Shown here piece by piece: positions 37,901 to 49,900 of a stretch of DNA of 64,000 nucleotides. A program made the translations under genes and the position numbers. The first letter of the stretch is position 1. Every line of letters starts with the position of its first letter. The DNA comes from Aureliella helgolandensis (GTDB lineage: Bacteria; Planctomycetota; Planctomycetia; Pirellulales; Pirellulaceae): positions 930,001 through 994,000 of the forward strand of contig NZ_CP036298.1 in NCBI RefSeq assembly GCF_007752135.1, written 5' to 3'. The notes under the pieces are model-generated. The model saw nothing but the letters and a program-made list of their open reading frames with translations. It had not been told where the DNA came from and searched no databases.

Positions 37901-40900
37901 CGCGTCACGACCAGCGACTTGCCATTCCTATTGGCAGCGGTCGTGAAGGTTAGATCGCCGCCGGTCGCGTTCAGGCTGGGCTGTACTGCGAAGAGTTCGG
38001 GGGCACTGACCGATACAATTTCGAAGCTCAGCTGTTGTCCAATTTCGTCAGTTGCCGATGTTGGGCCGCTCAGCAGATCGCTGGCAAAACCGGCAATCGT
38101 CGTATTGGGAGTGTTCGTGAATTGCTCGGCGTCCTCAGGGACCGTTACTTCCAATTGTGCAAGCGTGAACTGCGGAGCATCGTTGATGGCACCGGTTTGG
38201 ATCGTGAACGTCTTGGTCTGCGAGGAGTTTTGGTTGGGAGGCGGTAGATCTGCACCGTCATCTTCGACCGTGACCCAGACTTCCAGATTGGAGTGATCAC
38301 TGTTGGCGTCCACTGCAGTTTGGAAGCGAAGCGTGCCGTCCAATCCAATGGTGGGAAGTACTGCGAAAGCGGATGGATCAGCAGCCTGGACATTAATCGT
38401 CAAGTTTTGCGTTGCTTCGTCAGTCGCCGTGGCAGTGCCTGGCATTAGATTGGTCAAGAAGCCATCAATTTGGACCATTCCCTGATCTTCGACAGACGTC
38501 GCTGGCAAAGCGATGGTGAATTCAGGTGCATCGTTCACCGCGGCAACCGTAATGGTTACTGTGGCAGGTGCAGAGCTTTGTAGACGCGTGTCGGTGGCGT
38601 TGTAGACAAAGGTGTCGATGCCGTTGAAGTCCGCATTGGGCGTGTAGGTGAACGAGCCATCTCGGTTGAGCTGTAGCGTGCCATGAGACACGTTCTCCAC
38701 CGGATCGATTTCTGGAGTGGCTGGATTCTGATCTTGCACGCGAAGTTCATCCACGGGCGTGTCGACATCGGTATCGTTCGCTAGGATTCCCGTAGCGCCG
38801 ACGACGAGCACGTCGTCTTCCAGGACTGTGTAGCTGTCGTTGACGGCAACTGGTGGGCTACCTGTAACGACGGTAATCAGGTGGTCTTCAACTTCTCCCC
38901 CGACGGCCACACCACCGAGCGACAGATTGCCGCCGGTGCTGAGACGGAAGCGGGTCGTGGTGACACCCAACGCGGCGCCTTGCGGCGTCGTGACCATCAA
39001 GGTGTTTTCACCGGCACGAACTGGCACGTCGGTCGCAATGCGTTCACCTGGATCGGAGAAATCGCCGTCTTGATTCCAGTCGAACCAGACATCCAGAATT
39101 CCTGCACCGGTTGCGGTAACGATCACCGGTACGGCAGCAAGGTTGGCGTTGAAGACGGAGGTGAAATGCACACCATCTTCGTCATCGCCGGAGAACTGTA
39201 GAGCACTCCCGCTAGTGATCACGCTACCCATGCTGATTCGTCGGCGAAGAACCTCTTGGTTGATTCGTTCGGAGAACGCGGTGGCGATCTGCTCGGAGGA
39301 GGAGCTGACGACATCGACGTTCACTGCGATGTTTCCAGCTTGCACGCCGTTGGACACATGGCCGTCGAGTGTGTGCTCAAGCTCAAAGATGGAGCTGCGG
39401 CCCAGTGAGTCGACAATGGTCAACGTCTGTCCGTCGGCAAATCCAGTGGCTGGCAAGGTTAGATCGAACTGGTTGAGTTGAGTTCGCATTAGGGCTGGGG
39501 CGGCAGTGAAATCGAATTCGACGCCACGTCCACCTCCCAAGCTGACTCGAGCGTTGTCGGCTACCGGCGTGAGGCCGAAGAGCTGTCCTTCCATAACTGC
39601 AAACAGTACAGCGTCACTGACGGCAGAAGCGACTTCATCCGCGGTGGCTGTCTCTAACACTGGGATGCGAAGGTGACCATCAGCGACGGTTCCAGGATCC
39701 GCTGAGGTGTCGAATTCAAACGTTACTGTTTGGCGACCGGCGTCGGTGATGGTGAACAACTGGCCATCGATTGCTGCGGTAGCAGCTTGAGCCACGACGG
39801 AAGCGGCGCCGACTGAGGTGAGGGTGGCTCCACCGATGGTCGTGGAGATAACCAGGCTGCCCGTATCGTCTCCAGTTGCAGATGGATTGGGTTGTCCGTC
39901 CACTTCACCATCGACATAGCGCCCTAACGCTAGGATGTTTACATCGAGTGGCAAGAGGGTGTGGCGTGGGGCGTCGATTGTGCGGCGGCCATTTTGATCT
40001 TTGGAGACCGTTGGATAACTGACGCCAAGTGGATCGGTCGCGAAGCGTGCATCGCCAAAGTCCAATTCGACTTCGGGCATGATGATGGTGAATTGCGTCA
40101 GGCTGTTCGAGCGGTTGGCGAACAGCTCGTTTCCAGCTAGGTCACGGACCCCATCAATTCCATCGACCGATACGCTACTTCCATCGGAGATGAGTGCTTG
40201 AGCGCCACTCACCGTGACGGAGTTGGCACCTTGGATGTAGGCGAAGACTCCCAAGTTGGCCTGGCGAATCTTGGTCAGCAGTTGCAACGTGTTGTCATAG
40301 TTCGACGAGTCTTCCGAGAAGGTAACCGCAATGGCACCAGAGGCAACGCTTCCGTCACTATCCATTTCGAAGACTTGCACGCCGCCAGCATGGGCAATTG
40401 AGAACGAGTCGCCGTCATTGGTGGTGGCACCGTCCTGGACGTTCAATGTGAACGAATCCTGATTGATGACATTGATCTCGTAGACGCTGTCCGTTCTCCA
40501 AATACCTGCCACGGGCGTTAGTCGGACTGTGCGGCTATTGGCGTTGTAACCAAAGATATAGTCGACACCTTCAATGAGTGTCGTACCGTTTTCTTTAAGC
40601 ACGAAAGCGGGAGAAACTACGGTCGAGGGGTCGGGACCCGTTCCATTGGTGTCCTTCAGCAAGATGCTAAAGTACTCCAACAGACCTTCGGTAAGCTGGA
40701 TGTAGGTGGAGGCGCGATCAGTATCGACACTGAACGCGTCATTGTCCTGAGGTTGTAGGATGACTGCTTCGAGGCCGATGAAATCGGAGCGGTCAACGGC
40801 TCCACGGTCCTTGAAGACATTGCCACCCAAACCTGCAGGCGAGTTTACCGTTGGATCGTCAACACGTCGTTGACCGGTCACGTCCAAATCTGGAGCCAGC

Positions 40901-43900
40901 ATCGGGCTTGGGGCAACACTGATCGAGTTCTTCACCTGCGCCAGCGCGGCGCGTTCCTGGAGTGCTTCTAGCGAGCTGTCGATAGCCCTCGAACCGGGAG
41001 CTAAGTAGAAGCGACGGTTGGTGGTGTCTACGAACAGTGGAGTGGTGGGAGCCAGAACTTCAGCGAAGGAACCCAGCCCTACATTTTGCGTGTGGGTGAC
41101 ATTGCTTTGGTAAACGTTGGCTCCAATCACCGAAGAAGAGCCTGCTGGTGCGCTGATTCCGGTGGCATTGTTCGCAATGATATTGTTAAGGATGGTGGGC
41201 GAAGCACCACTCTCGATGTGAATGCCGTCACCCGACCCTGTGCCGTAGATCGTGTTGTTGATGATTCTCGCGATCTGAACTGGAGCGGAGCTACCACCTG
41301 CGGTGTCTCCCACGACGCGGATGCCGCCCGCTTCGTTGTTGGCAAGAATGTTGTTGGCGATGACAATCCCAGGAGCGAGTCGACTCGTATTAGGTGTCGG
41401 TAGATTCAGAGGGGCACCGGGATAGGGGCGGTTGGCGACCGCCTCACCAATTCCACTCTGATCGCGGTTGCCTGCGGAGGTCACGATACCAAAGTTGCTG
41501 CTGTCGGTAATCGTATTTCCGACGAGTAGGATTTGCCCCTGTGGCGACTTGCGTTGGCGATCTCCGTGGTCTTCGCCAAAGCCAGTCTCGGTTCCCCACA
41601 TGACCGGTTGTAGGAACGTTTCGCTACCAAAGGTAAACGTACCATCGACGCCGCCAGAAGCGGGGCCATGGAGAATGATCAACGTTGATCCCGATGGAGC
41701 GGCATCACCGAAACCACCATAGCTCATTTCACCCGACAAGGATGCGGTGAGTGAGAATCGAAGCTGAGTTGTGGAGGAGTTAATTGCATCGCGAATGGCA
41801 GTCGCGATTTCTTGGTTCGTCGCGTCCGTCGTAATGGAGACTGCCACGTTGCCGGGAGTCACACCCGCTTCGATACCGTTGCCACCGGTGGTTACATCGA
41901 ATTCGAAAGTGACCGGTGCGCCACCCTCGCTGAGGGTGAAGGTGACACCGTCGGCAATATTACCAGCGGCTTGCGGTGAGACGAGAATGCCGGTGCCTTG
42001 GGAGAGCCGATCGTTCGTGTCGTAGGAGCGACCGAAGGGACCGAAGAGAACCAGGTCCCCAGTCACTTCGTCGGTGGTGCCGTAGTCGGCGGCGGCCCGT
42101 ACGACCAGCTGGTAGCGTCCCTCTTCGACTTGCAAAATGTCGTAGAGCGTTTCTGCATATTGTTGGTTGGCGCTGAACGACGTGTTGGAGCCAGCGTCGA
42201 AGACCATTTCACCGCGTTCTGCAAAACCGACGATAATGTCGTCGAGGTAGATGCCCTCGTAAGCGTTGTCTTGCGCCCGTTCATCGAGTCGATTGATGCC
42301 GTTGCTTCCGAAGCCACTGCTGGATTGGACTCCATACTCATCTCCCATGCGAGAAAGAGTGACTCCTAAGCTGGACGTTGGCACTTCGGTAATGGGATCC
42401 AGGTTCACGACATCATACTTGTAGAGCGTGATGATGTCGTCGTGGACGGGCCAAGCATCGAGTTCGGAGGTTGTGAACGTATTCGAGTTATTGGGATCGT
42501 TGAAGGTCTCAGCCAGCGTGGTTCGAATCGAATCGCGTACCTGCGTGATCGTCATAGCCTGATTCACAGGAATGGCAACATTGCCAGGATTGACGCCAGG
42601 CAAACCTTGAATCACGTTGCCACCGAAGCCCAGAGTGCTGTACGTGCCCTCGGCCAAGCCTGCAATATTGAGGACATTGGCAGCCTGAGCAGCAATACGG
42701 ATATCGTTCGGCGAAATCCCCAAGATTCCAGGAAGCCGCAGCGTCAAGTGTTGAGCAATTTCAGCCGGCGTGTCGGTGACGTCGTAGAAAATATTGTTTC
42801 CACTGCCATCGGTGGTCGAAAAGACAACTTCGGTTCCATTGAAGTCAATCTTGCTGACATCACTGGTGAGTCCGGCTCCACCAGGCAGGTTGAGGACGAG
42901 TCCTAGGTCAAACTCAAGCGTCTGAGCGCCCGTGTGGGGAGAGACGCCGTCTTGAGGAGCCACTCTGAAAAATTGACCATCGGTGATCTTCGAGCCAGCC
43001 ACCGACGTGATTTCGATACCTCCGGTTAGGGCATCGCCAGTCCGGAAGCTTGCACCCGTACTGAATTCGAAGCGTAGACGGACATTTTCCTGCCCCGCCA
43101 AAGCAGCCAGGGATGTTCGAGCTTGCCGCCAACCCTGGCCGTCGAACACCTCTTGTGTTTGCTGGTAGTCTCCAAACGGATCGAGGTTGGCAAAGGTGTC
43201 ATGGTTGGGGCTAATTTGGACGTTGTCCAATTCGTCTTCAAAGCCAGTGCTGTGCAGGTTGCGGTCGAGGCCATTGTCGCGGGGAGTATTGTTGGTTGCC
43301 AACAATACCCAATCTCCGTCTTCACCTGCCCCGTAAACGCGGAACGCATCTTGCATGCGATTGTCACCATCGTCTCGATCGCTATTGGTGTCGGATGTCT
43401 CGAGCAGGTAGTTGAAGTACAGCATCGGCAAATCGTCCGCGCTGTACCCGCGTAGGTCGATGGGATTGCTGAGGATCGCACCATGGGCACCACCAGGGAG
43501 GTCGTAGGTTCCCTGGTAGGCGGCCACATCGTAGACGCCCGACCAGTCTCCCGCTTGGCGGGTGGCTACCGAATTGGCTTCGAAACCAAAGTAGAGTGCG
43601 CGATCCCCCAATTCGTCGGATTCTTGGGAACTGTCAAATGGCACGGTGCGACCGTGCCCCGCTTCGTTGTCGCGACGCTCGGTCAAGTGCCATAGGTTGA
43701 CGTCGAGAGGGGAGAAGTCGATGCTGGTGACATTCGTCCCCAACGAGCGACTTTGGCTGTGCGTTTTGTAGGAAAAGCCAGGGAAGACGGGCTGCAATTC
43801 GCCAGCGGTATTAAACGCATAGATCGTACCATCCTCGGTAATTCCGAAGAGCGTATCGGCAAATCGTCCCTCTTCGAGATTTCGAGGGCCAGACGTTAGC

Positions 43901-46900
43901 CCCGTAAATCGAACCGGCGCACCATTGTCTTCGATGACGAGTTCCGGCAGAGTGCCATAATAGGTCTTGGTGGCATCGTTGAACGTCAAGTCGCGGGAGA
44001 AGCCTGAATTGCCGTTGCCGCCCAGGGGAGCTCGGAAGAGCTCGCCCATGTCGCTCACCGCGTAGAGCACGCCGTCGATCTCAGCCAAACCGGTTACAGT
44101 ACCGTCGGTATAGTCATTCTCTTCGGTGCCCGATAAAAATCTACCAAACTCGACCTTCTGAGTACCGGCGCCATTCGTGCGACCATTGCCCGTGCGGTCG
44201 TTGGTATTAGCCGGGTTGATGGCCGCACCGCTGTCTGGATCCAATCGATAGACGATGTTGGTCGCGTTGTAGCTGCGGACTGTGGAGATACCGTTAACGT
44301 TATTGTTGCCATCAAAGGTTGGCAGAGCGAACGAGGTTTGCCCATTGCCACGTGAGCCCACGCCGTACATCTTCAATGCATTATTGTCATTGGTATAGAA
44401 CGTCAGGGCCTCGATCAGAATCCCATCTCCCTCAGGACCCACACCGCCGCCAAACCCATCCGGATCGCGCTGTTGGATCGCAAACGCAGTCGCACTGGTG
44501 GGCTGCGTGGTGAAGGTTTGGATGCCGGTGTTGCCCTGCTGCGTTGAAGCATTGTTGGGGGTGTTTGCTCCCCCGGGCGCACCAATGGAATTGATCAGAT
44601 GGAAGTTGCCGCTGGTGGCGTCATTGATTCTGCCGCTCTGCTGCAATTGATAACCCACCAACCGTCCATCGGGCGACATGGCAGCATCGTTAACGCGGAT
44701 GAAATTGCTAATTTCTGCTTCGCGAGCACCCGACATGGCATTGGCGAAGGAAAGCTGCGATCCGTTGCCTTGATCGCGCACCACGTAGGAGGTGATGTCG
44801 GCTAGCGTCCAACCGATGGCTTGACTGTAGTGGCGATTATTAGAGACGTTGGAAAAAGTGACTTGGACGGGTGGATTCGCCGTCTCGAACAAATTACCGC
44901 CTTCGAATCGATCCACGGAGATGCGGTTCACGGAGTTGACCGGTTCCAAACGCACCAAGGGATTGGTCGCGTTGGCAATCTGGAACTGGTCCAAGACGGT
45001 CGCCATGCGGCTGTTGTTGGTGACCGCGACGGTGTATTGCCCGGCGGGAAGTTCCGAAGCACCAATGAAGGGGTCACGCGCACCGGACGAACCGCGAGTG
45101 AGGTCGTCCACGTCGCTGCCGTTTAGAGGGGCAGCACGGTCATCCGCAATATTGGAATCGGTACCCACCAGAACCAGGGCCCCCGTGGAATCGAAGACCC
45201 ACAGCGAGGTGTCGGGACGTCCAAAGCCGTCCGCATAGTCGATATCAAAAATCGTGGAAATATGAGCCGAACCATCGGCTGGGTCGATTACCTGAGTGGA
45301 CCCGCGTTGGACGGTAAAGGTATACAGGTTGACTCCGGTCGCGGAGGTCAATTGTCCTGCTACGGATACGGAACCACGATCCGAATTGATGATATTGCCG
45401 AGGTCCAAACCACCGGAAGTCGACGCAAGTTGTCCTAACAGCGGAGAGCTACTTGGTTGTCCGAGTGCTTCGATCCCGTTGGATGCATAGCGGATGTCCG
45501 CATAACGTACGGTCGAACCTGGGGCTTCATCGGTTTGCTGCATGCGGATTTGCAGGCGATAGGCGCCTTGCGTCAAACCGTCGCGATCGCGGGACGGATC
45601 TTGTAGCGAGGCCTTCGAATCACCGGTCTTCACATTGCTACTACGGACGCGAACGAAGTAGGTGTTGGTCGCACCCACGGCGCCAGGCAGGACGATCCGC
45701 ATGCCAGCGTCGAGTGGATTGACGGAATAGAGATCTTGATCGGTACCTGCGATAAAGGAGTTGGCAGTTGCGAACGGATCGCTGTCCAAGGAGAGGACTT
45801 GGTCGGGAGTGATCTTGGAGGCATTCGAGCTGACGTAGCGGGTTTCCGTGCCAGCACTCTCAAGCAACGAATTGTCGCTCTGGGCGAGGATGGTTCCACT
45901 TGCATCGACCAATTCGACCACGACATCCAACGACCCACTGGTGTGGTCAACGTCGATCCAAACTGGATTTCCTGCTACACCCGAAAAACTGTAGACGTCA
46001 ATGTCTTGGGGGGCTGCGATGGCTCCATCGAGGCTGAAGCCGAGACGTAGGTTTTCATCACCGTCACTGAGGCTGGCTGCCAGACCTCCCAGCGATTGAG
46101 CAACTCCCACTACATCATTGGTGCCGGTCTCCTGAATCTGATCGGTCTCAAGCTCGACGGCAATGTCGACGTTGCGATCGTTGGCATAGGGCTCAAACTT
46201 AATGCTTCTCCAGTCTCCAGGACTGCCTTCCGAGAAGCCATCACTGTTGGTATCTAACAGTGCGCGACCGACAGGATCGAAGCCGGCTCCTACGCTATCA
46301 TCGCTGAGGCTGGTCAAGACCACAGGGAAGCCAGGTGCGCCGATGATATGGATCGAACCTCCAATACGGTCGGTGATGTCGAGCGGTCGTCCCAGGGCGG
46401 TAAAGCCAGCTCCAGCACCACTTAATTTTACAACAAGACTCTCATCGGAACGGCTTTGCAGCCGCAAGCCACCGAAGGTGTGGAAGTCGGGGACCACAAT
46501 TTCGCTCTGCAGAATGTGAACGATATCGGTATCATCCCAGACGGTTTCGGTGGTCAACGTCTCGCCGCGGATGCGCAGTCCATTGAGGCCGTTGCCGGCC
46601 AACAAGTTGCCATCAATCAACGGGCCCGCATTGCCGTTCCCAATCGTCACGCGGTCGGATGGTCCCGTCTGGCGTCCATTGTCGACGCTGCTGTTGGTAT
46701 TCATCGCATTGGCATTGATACTGATCGCAGCCGTCTGTGATCCAGCTGCATTATTCCGAATCGTATTATTCACCAGCACTGGCTGGCTGCCGACCACGAA
46801 AATTACACTGGCTTCGTTCGGTCCATGGCCATCGCGGCTGGCACCGGAATCTCCCCCAAGGCCGGAGGCATTCATTTCTAAGCGTGTGTTGGCGACCCGT

Positions 46901-49900
46901 GCATCCGCTTGATGAATCTCGATGGCATTGAAGCCTGCAAAGGCTCCCGAGACGCTAGTGATACCGCCGCCGTAGGTTACCAGGGCATTGTCGATGCTGA
47001 TCGATGAAAGATGGCGTGCAATCAAACCACCCCAGTCTCCGGCAGCAGGGGCACTGCCAGCTTGATCGTTGTTGGTATCAAACGTTCCGCCCGCACCATA
47101 GGTGTCATCCGCACGACTGGTGAAAATTACAGGGCGTTCGGCGGTACCTTCGGCGATCAGTTGAGCGCCGATGCCCGCTTCAATGCGCGAGCGCGTGGAC
47201 TTGATCACAACTCCCGGATCGATTTGCAAACGTGCATCTAGTCGAGCACGCTGCAGAGTTGTGGCGCTTGGCGACTTCAAAATGGCAGCTAGGTCTTGTC
47301 CGCTGTCGGTAAAGGTCCGAGTGTCGCCATCCAATTCTGCGACCAGGATGTAGTCTCCGGTGTCGATTCTGCGCCACAGGCGTCGGGCTACGAAATCCCC
47401 TGTTGCTTGAGGGAGACGGTTCAGCGAGACCGCATTGCCCGTCAGCGTATAGTCGGCGGTCGGAGCGCTCGGTAGGCCTTCGGCGCCAAACTTGTCAACA
47501 AAGGTGACCACGTACCGTACACGTTGGCCTGCGGTAAGCGTTCCACCGGTGGCAGCGGTGACTTGCACCAAGCTGACGTCTGGGGCCACGGTTTCTAGCA
47601 CGGGACCGCCAGGGGTACCGCTGATCACCAGATTTTCACCCAACACGTGCGTGATGTCCGTATCGTCAAACCTGGCAGCGACTTCCATCGTGGTCAGGGC
47701 TGCACCGGCAGCCGTGGAGGTGCGTACGAAGAGTCCATTGACGGAGTTTTCGACCAGTGTGTTGCCCCGAATGTCAGGGCCGACTCGGACGTAATCCGGA
47801 CGGAAGACCTCGGCGAGTTGATAGCGCGGGTGCGTGAATCGCGTTTCTTCAAAGGTATTGGGGTCTGCAGCCATGGCTGCATCTGAGCTCAGGCGAATTG
47901 TGTTGTATAATAGAGTCGGTCGGGACTCGCTCATGTTGATGGGGCTGACCGTTGGGCTTGGAGTGGAGACGGTGATTTGACCGCCACCATAACGCAGGTC
48001 GGCATGCGCCACATAGTTCAGGAAGATGCCTTGGCGCTCATAGTCGCCGCGTCCTTCGATGCGATCGACGTCACCATGGAAATCAATCCCCCCCCAGTCA
48101 CCTTGGACCGGGGTGGTGTTGATCGGATTGGTGTCGATCCCTTGACTTTGGTCCTTGAAGCTCGTGAACTGGACCGATTGAGCCGGCGTGCCCAATATCT
48201 GCAGCGAGGACAAGCTTTGGTCGATAGATGCACTCAGGCTGCCGACGCTGATGCGGCTTCCCTGCAGTTTGAAGATCGCCCCAGCATCGACCTGCATCGA
48301 CACTCCTTGCGGGACTTGCAGCGTCAGCCCGTCGCTAAGGATTGCATTCCCCACACCGCCACGCCCGATTTCGTAAGCGGGATTGTCGGTCAGCGTATTG
48401 AGATCACGATCGGCTCCTCCGCTGCCAACCACGCGAACGACATCCCCAGGTTTAAGGAAGCCGGCGGGCCATTTGGCACTGTTCTGCAAATCGAGGTTGT
48501 TCATCGGCTGAGTGGCCGAGCCCGTTTGGGGGCCAACGTAGGACTTGTCAACGTAGACGGTCTTGGCTTCACCCGCGGCCGCAACGCCTACCGGAGCTGC
48601 CGTGCGGAACCAGAAATTGAAGTTGCCACCCGACAGTCCATCACCATCTCCATCCAAGGCGGTGCCGGATGCGTCCACAATCGAAGCCACGTCGGGCGCG
48701 AAGTCGAGCTTCAGTTGGTAGGCGCCTTGGCTTACCGCACCACTGCCGGTGTTGCTAATGGCTGGATTGAAATCTTCATTGCCTTTGCCGGTGACGCTGA
48801 TGAAATACTCGCCCGCATCCAACTTCGCGCTCAGGAAGGAGTCGGAGCTGGTGTTGTCATTATTCGACGCCAGCACTTCGAAGCCATCAGCGGTCCGCTT
48901 GATGAGCGTCAGGTAGGAATCCAGGTCGCTGCTGTTGGGCAAGCGTTCTGCGATGGTCTCGGCGGACAGGGTGCCCGTTTGCCCTGTGGGAATGGTGAAG
49001 GAGTAGGTGTCGACATCGCGGTTATCGGGGCGGTACATATATTGCCCATGCACGATATCCACTTCGCCCGGAAAGGCCCATTCGGTTCCTGCCGTGCCAA
49101 GCCCAGGATTGGGATCGGCTAGGTCTCCAGTATCCCCCATAATCGTCCCGGGCGGTTGATCGTAGGTGTGACCCAATCCGAGCAGGTGACCGATTTCGTG
49201 CATGGCCGTTCCAAAGAAGCTCTGAGCTCCAGGAATACCAGAGCGGCCACCAAAACTGTTGTCCCAGGTCTCGGCACCATCCATGATCGCGAGGCTACCG
49301 CCAGCGAGACCGATAATGCCCCCAGGAGCACTCTGCTCGCCACCCAGTGGGAACAAATCACCTACGACAATCGATAAACCCGCAGACTGGGTCTCGACAA
49401 AGTCAATTCCGAATTCGGTGGAATAGAATTCAAAGATCTCACGGACCCGTTGTATCTGGTCACTGGTGATCGAGGTTTCGACAGGTCGGCCCGATGCATC
49501 GAGTCCATAGGGACGGTTCAAGGCAAAATTGTAGGCGACTTTCGCAATCTGAGGGGAAGCGTCTCCGCCACCATTCAAGTGCGTTTCGTCTTGGATATCT
49601 CGATGTCCTGGATCGTAGTTGCTACCAGGGAAATCGAGTGGTAGGGCGAGGATGCTCTGCGTATCAATACTCTGATTGATCAGCGTCGAGAAGGCGCCGC
49701 CGAACGATCCAAGGGAGTAAGCCGCATCAATATTACTCGCCGGGTCGAGCGGATTGAGCTGAGTAATGTTTACAGGATTGCTCTCAGAGACGACTGCGTC
49801 GTTCGAGCCAACGCGCAGGCGGTAGGTACCCGCACCTGCCAATTGATCGATGGGCATTGCGAAGGTCAATTCTGCCATGTCGGTAGCAGGATCGTAGCTG

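Noticed and set aside
47977-49122. 381-codon plus-strand frame opposite giant 1
   Set aside because: It lies antisense to a clearly coding domain region, shows no recognisable motif, and is one of many such frames produced by the codon bias of the giant genes.
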